From contig NZ_BLKZ01000001.1 of assembly GCF_010723575.1 (NCBI RefSeq), forward strand, positions 3,348,001 to 3,412,000: 64,000 bases of DNA, in the 5' to 3' direction. Below are positions 42,266-50,716 of this stretch, piece after piece. Origin of the DNA: Mycobacterium bourgelatii (lineage in GTDB: Bacteria > Actinomycetota > Actinomycetes > Mycobacteriales > Mycobacteriaceae). Position 1 is the stretch's first letter. Each line of letters starts with the position of its first letter. The notes beneath the pieces are model-generated. The model had not been told where the DNA came from. It ran no database searches and worked only from the letters and a program-made list of their open reading frames with translations. Both the position numbers and the translations under genes were made by a program.

Positions 42266-43812
42266 ACGCAGACCGGATCCCGCGCATCCCCGTCGTCATC
42301 GTCGGCGCCGGACCGACGGGGATCACCGCCGCCACGCTGCTGGCCCAGTACGGTGTCGACTGCCTGATCCTCGAACGATGGCCTGGCGTCTACCAAAAAC
42401 CCCGAGCCGTCCACCTGGACGACGAGGTCTACCGCATCCTCGCACGCCTCGGCATTGCCGGCGAGTTCGCCGCGATATCCCGGCCCACTCTTGGCCTCCG
42501 TTTGCTGGACAAGCGATTTCGCGTGCTGGGCGAGTTCCGCCGGGACCCCGGCGTGGGGGTGCACGGCTTCCCCCAGGCCAACATGTTCGACCAGCCGGAA
42601 CTGGAGTCCCTGCTCCGGGCGAACCTCAACCGCTTCCCGTGCGCTGAACTGCGCGGCGGCGCCGACGTCACCGATATCTCACCCGTCGGCGATGGCTTTG
42701 TGCGCGTCACTTTCACAGACCGTTCCGACGGCCGGGTTCACCAGGTCGACGCCGAATATGTCCTTGGTTGCGACGGCGCAAACAGCACGGTGCGCAGCCG
42801 AATGGGTTCCACCATGCGGGATTTGCACTTCGCGCAACGCTGGTTGGTCGTCGATGTGGCCACCGATGCCGACCTACACCAGTGGGACGGTGTGTACCAG
42901 GTCTGCGATCCGGTACGTGCCGGCACCTACATGCGCATCGGGAAGTCACGATATCGCTGGGAGTTTCAACTGCTGCCCGGCGAGAACAGCGCCGACTTCG
43001 ACACCATCACCACACTGCACCCGCTCATCGCGCCGTGGACCACCGGTGTCCCGATCAGCGAGTTGACGCTGCTGCGGGTGGCGGAGTACACCTTCCGCGC
43101 GCAGATAGCCGACCGATGGCGCCGGGGCAACATGTTCATCCTCGGCGACGCGGCACACCTCACGCCGCCATTCATCGGGCAAGGCATGGGTGCCGGCGTA
43201 CGCGACGCGATGAATCTCGCTTGGAAAGTTGCCGCAGTGCACAGCGGCGCGCTTGCCCCTGATGTCCTCGACACCTATGAGCAGGAGCGCAAACCGCATA
43301 CCCGCTCGCTGATTCGATTGGCACTCAACATGGGGCGGGCGATGACGGGCGGCGGCCGTCCGGGCAACGTGGCCCGCCATCTGGTGCTGCCGCGACTGCG
43401 CCTGATTCCCGGCCTGCGCGAGAAGGTGGTCGATTCGACCACACCGAGGTTGCGCGCCTGCGCGCTGGTGACACGCAGTTTTCTTTCCCGGCTACCCGGC
43501 ACGCTCTGCCCGAACCCGATCATGCCGAGCGGGCGACGACTCGACGACGTGGTGGGCGCGGACTTCCTGTTCGTCACCGCCACTCCCCTGTCCTACGCCA
43601 ACCACACGGCGCTCCGTCGGCGTGGCCTCGCGGTACTCACCGCCGTCCCGGGCGGTGACCTCGCGAACTGGCTGAGGCGAGGGCGCGCCCAAGCCGCGCT
43701 GGTACGTCCCGATCGGACGGTCATGCGAACCGCGCGGGACCCGGCGGCGCTGCAGGCATGGACCGTCAACCACCTACAGGCACCCTGCCCCGCCCCCCTG
43801 CACAGCGTCTAA
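42262..43812 (+). CDS. FAD-dependent aromatic hydroxylase (MhpA/phenol hydroxylase-like)
   Basis: 516 aa class A flavoprotein monooxygenase. FAD Rossmann motif VVIVGAGPTGITAATLLAQYG, DG motif VLGCDGANSTVRS and GD motif MFILGDAAHLTPPFIGQGMGAGVRDAMNLAWKLA-type (MFILGDAAHLTPPF). GTG start at 42262 overlaps the FAH stop. Like MhpA, it would add an ortho-hydroxyl group to a phenolic acid, making the catechol cleaved by the dioxygenase upstream in the operon. Confidence 0.9.
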   Translation: MNADRIPRIPVVIVGAGPTGITAATLLAQYGVDCLILERWPGVYQKPRAVHLDDEVYRILARLGIAGEFAAISRPTLGLRLLDKRFRVLGEFRRDPGVGVHGFPQANMFDQPELESLLRANLNRFPCAELRGGADVTDISPVGDGFVRVTFTDRSDGRVHQVDAEYVLGCDGANSTVRSRMGSTMRDLHFAQRWLVVDVATDADLHQWDGVYQVCDPVRAGTYMRIGKSRYRWEFQLLPGENSADFDTITTLHPLIAPWTTGVPISELTLLRVAEYTFRAQIADRWRRGNMFILGDAAHLTPPFIGQGMGAGVRDAMNLAWKVAAVHSGALAPDVLDTYEQERKPHTRSLIRLALNMGRAMTGGGRPGNVARHLVLPRLRLIPGLREKVVDSTTPRLRACALVTRSFLSRLPGTLCPNPIMPSGRRLDDVVGADFLFVTATPLSYANHTALRRRGLAVLTAVPGGDLANWLRRGRAQAALVRPDRTVMRTARDPAALQAWTVNHLQAPCPAPLHSV

Positions 43813-43867
43813 GCGCGGCACGAGTGGGTAACCCGTCCCGAACGGCCGACGACGGGAAGGGTGAACA

Positions 43868-45658
43868 ATGGTGGCTGAGGTCGGCGATTATCTGTTGGAA
43901 CGCCTGCGGGACTGGGGGGTCACCAAGGTCTTCGGCTACCCCGGCGACGGCATCAACGGGCTACTCGCCGCGTGGGGCCGCGCCGACAACAAACCGATGT
44001 TCATCCAGGCGCGCCACGAGGAAATGTCCGCGTTCGAAGCGGTCGGCTATGCGAAATTCAGTGGCCGCCTTGGGGTATGTGCCGCGACATCCGGCCCGGG
44101 TGCGATTCATCTGCTCAACGGCCTCTACGACGCCAAACTTGACCGGGTACCGGTTCTGGCGATCGTCGGGCAGACCAGCCGCAGCGCGATGGGCGGCTCC
44201 TATCAGCAGGAAGTCGACCTGCTGAGCTTGTTCAAGGACGTGGCCAGCGACTACGTCCAGATGGTTACCGTGCCCGAACAGTTGCCCAACGTGTTGGACC
44301 GCGCGATCCGGACGGCTTTGACCAGGCGGACGCCGACCACGCTCATCATCCCTAACGACGTGCAGGAGCTGAAATACTCTGCCCCCACCCACGAATTCAA
44401 GATGGTCCCCTCCAGCCTCGGATTCGAACAGGCCACCGTGGAACCGTCGCGTGACGGCTTGCAGCGCGCCGCCGAGGTGCTCAATGCCGGCCGGCGGGTG
44501 GCGATGCTCATCGGATGCGGTGCACGCGGTGCCGTCGCCGAGGTCACCGAGATTGCCGACGTGCTGGGTGCGGGCGTGGCGAAAGCGTTGCTGGGCAAGG
44601 ATGTTTTGTCCGACGAGCTACCGTGGGTCACCGGAGCCATCGGTCTACTGGGCACACGGCCCAGCTACGAACTGATGCGCGACTGCGACACCCTGCTGAC
44701 CATCGGGTCGAGTTTCCCCTACTCACAGTTCCTGCCGCCGTACGGTTCGGCCCGCGGTGTGCAAATCGACGTCGACCCGGCGCTGATCGGCATGCGCTAC
44801 CCCAACGAGGTCAACCTCGTCGGCGACGCCGCCTCCACGCTCCGCGCATTGTTGCCGTTGCTGCAACGCAAGTCCGACCGGTCGTGGCGTGAGACGGTGG
44901 AACACAACGTGGCGCGATGGTGGGAAACCATGGCCATGGTTGCAGATGTGTCCGCGGATCCGATCAACCCGCTGCGGCTGTTCGGCGAGCTGTCACCGAA
45001 GCTGCCCGACAACGCGATTGTCACCGCTGACTCCGGATCGGCCGCGAATTGGTATGCCCGCCAACTGAAGTTCCGCGGCAACATGCGCGGCTCATTGTCA
45101 GGCACGTTGGCCACCATGGGCCCGGCCGTTCCTTACGGCATCGGCGCGAAGTTCGCCCACCCGAACCGCCCGGTCATCGCCTTCGCCGGGGACGGAGCCA
45201 TGCAGATGAACGGGTTGGCCGAACTGATCACCATCGCGCATTACTACAAGCAGTGGGCGGACCCGCGAATGGTGATCGCGGTGCTGCACAACAATGACCT
45301 CAATCAGGTGACGTGGGAGATGCGGGCCATGGGCGGCGCACCGAAATTCGCTGAGTCCCAGACGTTGCCCGACGTGGACTACGCCGGATTCGCGGCCAGC
45401 CTCGGACTTGGCGCGGTGACGGTGACCGACCCTGAGCAGATTTCGTCGGCCTGGGAGCAGGGCCTCGCAGCGGACCGACCCACGGTGCTGGATGTGCACT
45501 GCGACCCGAACGTTCCGCCAGTACCACCGCACGCGACCTTCGATCAGATTAAGAGCGCCGCCGGCGCGGTCTTGAAGGGTGACGAGGACTCTTTCGCCAT
45601 GATCAAAGAAGGCGTGAAAGTCAAGGCGCAGGAATTCTTGCCGCACCGAAAAACCTGA
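43868..45658 (+). CDS. Thiamine-diphosphate-dependent oxidase/decarboxylase (pyruvate oxidase-like)
   Basis: 596 aa with the three ThDP domains: PYR (VFGYPGDGINGLLAAWG, ARHEEMSAFEAVGYAK with activating Glu51), central domain (GCGARGAVAEVTEIADVLG), and PP (FAGDGAMQMNGLAELIT ... NNDLNQ) for ThDP/Mg binding. A GGGAAGGGTGAACA ribosome site supports the start. Fits the pyruvate oxidase/acetolactate-synthase-like group; the substrate is not certain. No partner subunit nearby. Confidence 0.85.
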   Translation: MVAEVGDYLLERLRDWGVTKVFGYPGDGINGLLAAWGRADNKPMFIQARHEEMSAFEAVGYAKFSGRLGVCAATSGPGAIHLLNGLYDAKLDRVPVLAIVGQTSRSAMGGSYQQEVDLLSLFKDVASDYVQMVTVPEQLPNVLDRAIRTALTRRTPTTLIIPNDVQELKYSAPTHEFKMVPSSLGFEQATVEPSRDGLQRAAEVLNAGRRVAMLIGCGARGAVAEVTEIADVLGAGVAKALLGKDVLSDELPWVTGAIGLLGTRPSYELMRDCDTLLTIGSSFPYSQFLPPYGSARGVQIDVDPALIGMRYPNEVNLVGDAASTLRALLPLLQRKSDRSWRETVEHNVARWWETMAMVADVSADPINPLRLFGELSPKLPDNAIVTADSGSAANWYARQLKFRGNMRGSLSGTLATMGPAVPYGIGAKFAHPNRPVIAFAGDGAMQMNGLAELITIAHYYKQWADPRMVIAVLHNNDLNQVTWEMRAMGGAPKFAESQTLPDVDYAGFAASLGLGAVTVTDPEQISSAWEQGLAADRPTVLDVHCDPNVPPVPPHATFDQIKSAAGAVLKGDEDSFAMIKEGVKVKAQEFLPHRKT

Positions 45659-45845
45659 CGGAACTGATGAGACGTCCGCCGGCAGAACTCCTGGTGACGG
45701 AAGCCACATGTTTGAGTCTGCCGCTGGCCGGAAACCCCTAACACTGCAGGGGGATTTCGGACAACGCATGTTCGGCCCTGTTGGCTGAGCGCGTCCAGCG
45801 TGCGCAAGGTCGCCATATAAGCAAAAGTGACCACAGGAGGAACTG

Positions 45846-46079
45846 ATGGCTGACAAGAGTGGCCCGCAAGAGGGCGTCGAAGGCGTCGTCGAGGGCGTTA
45901 AGGGCAAGGCAAAGGAAGTCATTGGCGCCGTAGCGGGCCGTGACGACGTCAAGCGCGAGGGCCAGGCCCAGCAGGACAAGGCTGACGCGCAGCGCGACGC
46001 TGCGAAGAAGGAAGCCGAAGCCGAGGCCGCCCGCGGTGGCGCCGACGCCGCTGAGGAGCGCCAGAAGGCCAACCAGTAA
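45846..46079 (+). CDS. CsbD-family stress protein
   Basis: 77 aa, charged and Ala/Gly/Glu-rich: GVKGKAKEVIGAVAGRDDVKREGQAQ is the CsbD core. Strong AGGAGG ribosome site. CsbD proteins are general-stress induced (sigma-B in Bacillus) and of unknown function. A 186-bp leader separates it from the upstream ThDP gene; only a weak GAAACCCC/GGGGGATTTC inverted repeat (45731-45758) is seen there. Confidence 0.85.
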   Translation: MADKSGPQEGVEGVVEGVKGKAKEVIGAVAGRDDVKREGQAQQDKADAQRDAAKKEAEAEAARGGADAAEERQKANQ

Positions 46080-46092
46080 CGTCATATTCAAA

Positions 46093-46139
46093 CGAATGGG
46101 CCTGGTCCACAACGGACTGGGCCCATTCGCTTTGTTGCT
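46093..46139 (+). terminator. Hairpin after csbD-like gene
   Basis: CGAATGGGCC (46093-46102) pairs with GGCCCATTCG (46130-46139) around an imperfect inner stem (TGGTCC/GGACT). The following CTTTGTTGCTA is mildly T-rich. The gene stop is 14 bp upstream and the convergent phosphatase stop is 14 bp downstream, so it may serve both. Confidence 0.7.
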
Positions 46140-46152
46140 ATTGGGTTTGGAT

Positions 46153-46854
46153 TTAGCTGGCGACCCTCGAGGCCAGCTGCGCGATCAGGGTCTCGGCGAG
46201 GTGTTCGGCCAACTCGCCCGCATTTTCGAAAATGGCTGCAACACCGGCCATCTTGAGCTCATCCCGGGCGACACCCCCGCTGAGCAACCCGATGCAGGTC
46301 ACGCCGGCTCGAACACATGCTTCAGCGTCCCAGACGGCATCGCCAACGAAAACCGCATGTTCGGCGGACACTTCGGCCCGGCGCAACGCGACCTCGACGA
46401 TGTCGGGTTTTGGCTTCGCGGTATCGACGTCGTCGTCCGATGTCACCGCGGCGATGAGGTCCTCGCTGTCGAGCACTTCCCGCAACAACGACAATTCGTC
46501 TTCGGGAGCCGACGTCGCGAGTACCACCTGGAGGCCGAGGTCGGCTACGCGCTGCAACAGGGTTCGCGCCCCAGGCAGCGCGCGCAACAGCGGTGCCGCC
46601 TCTTTGTAGTAACGAGAGTGCAAGTCCTTCAGCCGCTTCCGTTTGTCCTCGGATGCGTTGCCGGACAATGACTTGACCAACGTGGACCCATCCATGCCGA
46701 TGGACCGGTGGATGCGCCACGTCTCGACGTCGATTCCGACCTCGGCGAAGGCGCGCTGCCAAGCATGGACATGCAGATAATTCGAATCGACCAGCGTTCC
46801 GTCGACATCGAAAAGCACAGCGGGTCGGTACACCGATTCTCGGTTGGCGGACAA
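46153..46854 (-). CDS. HAD-superfamily phosphatase (phosphoglycolate-phosphatase-like)
   Basis: 233 aa. HAD motifs: I LFDVDGTLVDS (nucleophile Asp), II VVLATSAPEDE, III Lys in TAKPKPDIV, IV FVGDAVWDAEAC. Cap domain of the Gph/beta-phosphoglucomutase type between I and II. Dephosphorylates a small phosphorylated metabolite; substrate not predictable. Confidence 0.9.
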   Translation of the reverse strand: MSANRESVYRPAVLFDVDGTLVDSNYLHVHAWQRAFAEVGIDVETWRIHRSIGMDGSTLVKSLSGNASEDKRKRLKDLHSRYYKEAAPLLRALPGARTLLQRVADLGLQVVLATSAPEDELSLLREVLDSEDLIAAVTSDDDVDTAKPKPDIVEVALRRAEVSAEHAVFVGDAVWDAEACVRAGVTCIGLLSGGVARDELKMAGVAAIFENAGELAEHLAETLIAQLASRVAS

Positions 46855-46876
46855 TGAATTTCGCCTATCGCTGGGA

Positions 46877-47260
46877 CTAGAAAAGCGCCGCTATAGTCGC
46901 GAAGTCAGCCAGGAGCAGTGCCAGCGCAATCACCGGGACAATGAACCCGTACCGCCGGAAAGCGGTGAAGATCGAGATGACGAGGGTCAGTACGGAAATC
47001 ACCGGAGCGCCGTAAAGCAGCACCCCGTAGACGAAACCACTGGGTCCCATGCCGGGGCAGGCCGGTGCGCTACAGCCGGCCATACTCATGGCCGCACCGA
47101 TCGCAAAGACCACGACCAGAATTGCCGCGGGCACCGTCAGTAAGGCCAACACCCAGTTGACGATGGCGCGGCGGGTGCGGCCGGAATCCTCGTCCTGTCG
47201 CGTCCGACCACCCGACGTCTCGTGAGCCAGCTCAGCGGTCTGTGGGTTCTGCACGCTCAT
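46877..47260 (-). CDS. Small integral membrane protein
   Basis: 127 aa. Charged N-terminus with QDEDSGRTRR, then three or four hydrophobic helices (VNWVLALLTVPAAILVVVFAIGAA; GVLLYGAPVISVLTLVISIFTA; GFIVPVIALALLLADFATIAALF). Cys-Ser-Ala-Pro-Ala-Cys lies between helices 1 and 2 (CSAPACPG). No function recognised. Divergent from the SDR with a SigF-like promoter between. Confidence 0.6.
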   Translation of the reverse strand: MSVQNPQTAELAHETSGGRTRQDEDSGRTRRAIVNWVLALLTVPAAILVVVFAIGAAMSMAGCSAPACPGMGPSGFVYGVLLYGAPVISVLTLVISIFTAFRRYGFIVPVIALALLLADFATIAALF

Positions 47261-47418
47261 TTGTCTCGACTACCCAGGTACCGAGGGCCGAAACCTGAGT
47301 CGCAGAAAGCGCATGGCGCGCCCAGCGATGGCGCCGAATGTGCGGGAAGCGGCCCCCACCGCACAAGATTTGCGGGCCACAGTGCGCACAGTGACCGGGC
47401 AGAAAATACGTGCGGGAG

Positions 47419-47443
47419 GTTTATCAGCTCTCGCGGGGGGTAG
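47419..47443 (+). promoter_or_regulatory. SigF-type promoter before SDR
   Basis: GGTTT (47419-47423), 15-bp spacer, GGGTA (47439-47443) matches the mycobacterial SigF consensus GGTTT-N15-17-GGGTA exactly. The coding start is 33 bp downstream. Nothing comparable is found on the minus strand toward the membrane protein. Confidence 0.65.
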
Positions 47444-47475
47444 TCGGGTCGAGACCGTCACCTGGGGGAGGGCTG

Positions 47476-48366
47476 ATGGCTGCCTTTGAGCGCGACAAGT
47501 ACGTACATTTCGGCCAAATCGAAGAAGCGACGGCGCAACTGAGCGAAAGCCTTCGGCGCTTCGGTCGCGGCTGGCCGGAGGCGGGTTTCCATCGAGCCCC
47601 GAATGAGACCGCGCAGGTAGCGGTGGTCACCGGCGCGAGCGCGGGGATCGGCCGAGCCACGGCCCGTCTGCTGGCGCGGCGGGGGACATACCTGGGCTTG
47701 CTGGCGCGCGGGCAGGCCGGCCTGGAGGCGGCGGCGGCCGAGGTACGCGCCGCCGGCGGAGAGGCGCTGGCGATTCCCACTGACGTCTCCGACTTCGCGG
47801 CGGTGGAGCGAGCGGCCAGCCAGGTCGAGGAGCAGTTCGGACCCATTGATGCGTGGATCAACGTCACCCTCACCTCGCTGTTCGCGCCCTTTACCGCCAT
47901 CGAAGCGGACCGATACCGCCGGGTGACCGAGGTGAGCTACCTGGGCTACGTGCACGGCACCATGGCCTCGCTCAACCGGATGCGCCCACGTGATTCCGGC
48001 GTAATCGTGCAGGTAGCCTCGGCGCCCGGCGGTCGTGGGACGCTGCAATCCGCCGACTGCGGCGTCGGGCATGCGATCAACGGCTTCACGGAATCGGTTC
48101 GAAGCGAGTTGCTCCACGAGCGCAGTCACGTTCATGTGACGCTCTGTCTGTTGCCGGCCGTCGCACCGGCATGCCCCCTCGAGGTTGCCGCCGAAGGGGT
48201 TGTACATGCGTTGGACCATCCGCGCCGCAAGCAATATCGAGTCGACAGCGGCAGCGCATGCGCCCAAGCCTGGGTGACGCGCCACGCGCGGGCCCTGATC
48301 TCCGGAGCCACTATGGCCAGTGCCATCGCAACGGCACGCTGGGGACGGCACCGCCGTCGACAGTGA
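47476..48366 (+). CDS. SDR-family protein lacking catalytic Tyr and Lys
   Basis: 296 aa from ATG 47476 (after GGGGGAGGG). Fold and cofactor loop are intact (VVTGASAGIGRATARLLARRG) and the catalytic Ser182 is kept (VASAPGG). The Y-x3-K motif, which in close relatives reads QSAYCGAKHA, is QSADCGVGHA here: Asp194 for Tyr and Gly198 for Lys. Reductase chemistry should be lost unless another residue substitutes. It may serve as a binding or regulatory protein. A SigF-like promoter suggests stress expression. Confidence 0.85.
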   Translation: MAAFERDKYVHFGQIEEATAQLSESLRRFGRGWPEAGFHRAPNETAQVAVVTGASAGIGRATARLLARRGTYLGLLARGQAGLEAAAAEVRAAGGEALAIPTDVSDFAAVERAASQVEEQFGPIDAWINVTLTSLFAPFTAIEADRYRRVTEVSYLGYVHGTMASLNRMRPRDSGVIVQVASAPGGRGTLQSADCGVGHAINGFTESVRSELLHERSHVHVTLCLLPAVAPACPLEVAAEGVVHALDHPRRKQYRVDSGSACAQAWVTRHARALISGATMASAIATARWGRHRRRQ

Positions 48367-48396
48367 TCTAATTTCTTGCCGCACTGTCTGTTTCGG

Positions 48397-49062
48397 CTAT
48401 TTCAGGATGGCTACCGCGCCGCGCAAGTCGTCGACAAACGACTCGTAATTCGCCCGGCGACGGTCACTGCGATCGCGCAACAGCGCCGAAGGATGCAAGG
48501 TGGCCACCACGAACGGCTGCGGATCCAGGTCGACAACGATGTCTTTCGGCCACTCCAGCCGTTCGCCCCGGTGCGCGGTGACGCGAAATGAACTGCCCAG
48601 CAGAGATTTTGCGGCGGTAGCCCCCAGGCACACGATCACCTCCGGTTGTACCGCCTCGATCTCGGCCAACAACCAGGGTTGACAGGCGACGACCTCGATG
48701 CGTCGGGGGGTCTGGTGGATTCGTCGCTTCCCCGATCGGTTGAACTTGAAGTGCTTGACGGCATTGGTCTGATAGGTCAAACCAGGATCGATGCTGGCAT
48801 CCTCGAGGGCACTGGCGAGCAGTCGACCGGCGGGGCCGACGAACGGAAGTCCTTCTTGGTCTTCACGATCGCCCGGCTGCTCACCGACCAGCATGAGCGG
48901 CGCATCGCCTCCACCGTGGCCGAATACGGTTTGGGTGGCGTCTTTGTACAGGTCACAGCCGCGGCAGCTGGTGGCCGCGTTCTCCAGTGAACGCAGATCA
49001 TGGTGTTCGGGCACGTAGCGGGCCGCGCCCCCGGCCTGTGCCGACGGTTTGGCGCCAGCCAT
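48397..49062 (-). CDS. udgX: UdgX-type uracil-DNA glycosylase
   Basis: 221 aa. Motif A is VGEQPGDREDQEGLPFVGPAGR and motif B is LHPSALLR. Fe-S cysteines C33, C36, C127 and C145 fit the family-4 cluster. The diagnostic KRRIH loop (residues 112-116, H116) is present; in UdgX of M. smegmatis the equivalent His forms a covalent bond with the abasic sugar after uracil removal. So a covalent uracil-DNA binder is predicted. Next to a ChaB/Rho-N gene, in one minus-strand run. ATG 49062 is chosen over TTG 49071. Confidence 0.92.
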   Translation of the reverse strand: MAGAKPSAQAGGAARYVPEHHDLRSLENAATSCRGCDLYKDATQTVFGHGGGDAPLMLVGEQPGDREDQEGLPFVGPAGRLLASALEDASIDPGLTYQTNAVKHFKFNRSGKRRIHQTPRRIEVVACQPWLLAEIEAVQPEVIVCLGATAAKSLLGSSFRVTAHRGERLEWPKDIVVDLDPQPFVVATLHPSALLRDRSDRRRANYESFVDDLRGAVAILK

Positions 49063-49074
49063 GATTCGCAATCC

Positions 49075-49488
49075 TCAGCGACGTTGGGCGCGACGATTGT
49101 GTTTCTTGATCGCCTCGACGAGTTCGGGCTTGGTCATCTTTGACCGACCAGAGACGTCGAGCCGGCGCGCTATGTCCAGCAGATGCTTTTTACTCGCATT
49201 GGCATCCACTCCCTCTTCCGACGGCAGCGGGTTTTCCAGCCCGCCCCGTTCGGCGCGCTCGTCGGACGGGCCCTTTTCCTCTTTGGCTTCCCAGTGATCG
49301 CCCACCTTTTCAAAGCTGTGCTTGACCGCGGCGTACGCCACCCGGTGAGCCCGCTCCTCGGTGCCGTATTGTTCGGCGGCCGCGTCGTGCGCCTTGGCGA
49401 ACGTGCGCTGCGCCTTGGCGCTGGAGCGTCGCAGCGTGCTGGGCAACTCGTCCTTCTTCGCGGCGCCGCGCTTCGTCGTCTTGGGCAT
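49075..49488 (-). CDS. ChaB/Rho-N-domain protein
   Basis: 137 aa. N-terminal ChaB-like helix region (ELPSTLRRSSAKAQRTFAKAHDAAAEQYGTEERAHRVAYAAVKHSFEK) and a C-terminal Rho_N/SAP-like helical motif (KKHLLDIARRLDVSGRSKMTKPELVEAIKKHNR) that often binds nucleic acid. Basic, so DNA or RNA association is likely. 12 bp upstream of the udgX start in the same operon. Confidence 0.8.
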   Translation of the reverse strand: MPKTTKRGAAKKDELPSTLRRSSAKAQRTFAKAHDAAAEQYGTEERAHRVAYAAVKHSFEKVGDHWEAKEEKGPSDERAERGGLENPLPSEEGVDANASKKHLLDIARRLDVSGRSKMTKPELVEAIKKHNRRAQRR

Positions 49489-49508
49489 GAGGAACCTCTC
49501 TCGGTGTG

Positions 49509-50045
49509 CTAGCCCTCCACCGCTTGCTGAGCCTTCGCGTAAGCAAGGTGAAGGAAGTCGGCCCCGGTCAGTGCGGTGAAGCCGCCGGCTACCAGACGGG
49601 TGAATCTGGGAACGAAGACCAACCCGATGACGAATGCCGTGGTTACCCAGACATCGAGGCAGAACGGGCAGGTGAGCAACTCCCCCACGCTATGCCGTAA
49701 GTCGCTTGTTTCCCGGGACTCCTCCATGACCTCGGCCGGACCGCCCGTGCCCGAGTAGCGGGTAAACGGTGCGCGCAGCGGGCTGGTCACCGCGCCCTTG
49801 GACAGAGTGCGCGAAAGTTTGTGTGCGCCAGCCGTCACCGTGAACAGGTCTTGAATGCGCCAACCTTCCGGCAACCTACGTCCGGTGACCGCCGCCAGTA
49901 CTGCGGCCAGCGCAAGGAGTGCGCCGTAGGCGCCCATCACCACCAGATAGCCGCCCAACGGGCGGGGATTGTCGCCGCGATATTCGTCGGCTTCCTGTTG
50001 TGCGCGCGCAGCCACCTCCGCGCTAGCGTCAGATACGTCAGCCAC
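49509..50045 (-). CDS. DUF1360 membrane protein
   Basis: 178 aa from GTG 50045 behind AAGGAG. Hydrophobic segments GGYLVVMGAYGALLALAAVLAAV and VTTAFVIGLVFVPRFTRLVAGGFTALTGADFLHLAYA, with the DUF1360 hallmark LLTCPFCLDVWV (two Cys) and SRTLSKGAVTSPLRAPFTRY. Function unknown in the family. It precedes the ChaB-like and udgX genes (20-bp gap), hinting at a stress-envelope operon. Confidence 0.8.
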   Translation of the reverse strand: MADVSDASAEVAARAQQEADEYRGDNPRPLGGYLVVMGAYGALLALAAVLAAVTGRRLPEGWRIQDLFTVTAGAHKLSRTLSKGAVTSPLRAPFTRYSGTGGPAEVMEESRETSDLRHSVGELLTCPFCLDVWVTTAFVIGLVFVPRFTRLVAGGFTALTGADFLHLAYAKAQQAVEG

Positions 50046-50213
50046 ATGCACTCCTTCGTCGGCTCCACCGCCGGATACCCGTTTCGACAATGTGCAATCT
50101 GGGACTCGAGGGCAGGGAATTCGTGCGCGATCGGTTTCGTTGACCAGGTGGAAATTGGGTCGGAGTGGGTATATGGGAGCCGACCGGCCGTGGCGAGAAA
50201 GGACCCGACGAAC

Positions 50214-50549
50214 GTGATACCGGAGCACGCGCCGCACAACGTCGCCGATGATGTCGCTGACGACTTGGAAAAGCTCGCCACCCAGATCGATGCGCTGCGC
50301 AAACTGGAGAAGCTGGACGGTCTCAGCGAGGACCAGCTCTACGACTTCAGGGTGCAGTGGGGTGCGGCTCTGGCGGCGCGGCTGCGACGGCTTGCCCAGT
50401 ACAACGCGATGGGCATGTTCGACGGAGCCGATGAAGTCGAATTTCAGACGCTGCGCAGCGAACTCGACGAGCTCTCTGGCCTCATCGATCGATTCCAGCT
50501 GGCGCGCCCGAAGGCGGCCGCCGCGCGTCGACGTTATCGGAGCGCGTAA
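50214..50549 (+). CDS. Hypothetical helical protein
   Basis: 111 aa from GTG 50214 behind AGAAAGGA; GTG 50190 is an alternative. Heptad-rich DDVADDLEKLATQIDALRKLEKLDGLSEDQLYDFR and EVEFQTLRSELDELSGLIDRFQLARPK suggest a helical bundle or coiled coil. Divergent from the DUF1360 gene, 168-bp gap. No domain recognised. Confidence 0.55.
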   Translation: MIPEHAPHNVADDVADDLEKLATQIDALRKLEKLDGLSEDQLYDFRVQWGAALAARLRRLAQYNAMGMFDGADEVEFQTLRSELDELSGLIDRFQLARPKAAAARRRYRSA

Positions 50550-50716
50550 CTCCTTACCGCACAACGCCTTTCGGGGTAATTCCTGCCAAAGATCGACGTC
50601 GAGCGTCACGCGAGCGAGGCGGCCGTCGCCAAGCGTCACGCCAGCGCAACACCGACGCCCGGGAAGAGCGACAAAACCCAGCGGTTGCGCCGGTGAGCGC
50701 GGGGTACTAGTTCGTT

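Noticed and set aside
45098..46072. 324-codon open frame antisense to the ThDP enzyme and CsbD-like gene
   Set aside because: Shadow of two well supported plus-strand genes; composition is non-protein-like.
46093..46139. GGTCC/GGACT inner bases as a DosR site
   Set aside because: They form part of a terminator hairpin after a stop codon, not a promoter position.
50598..50650. Short direct repeat AGCGTCACGC before the PLP decarboxylase
   Set aside because: Only about 14 matching bases in a GC-rich gap, no symmetry and no promoter relation.
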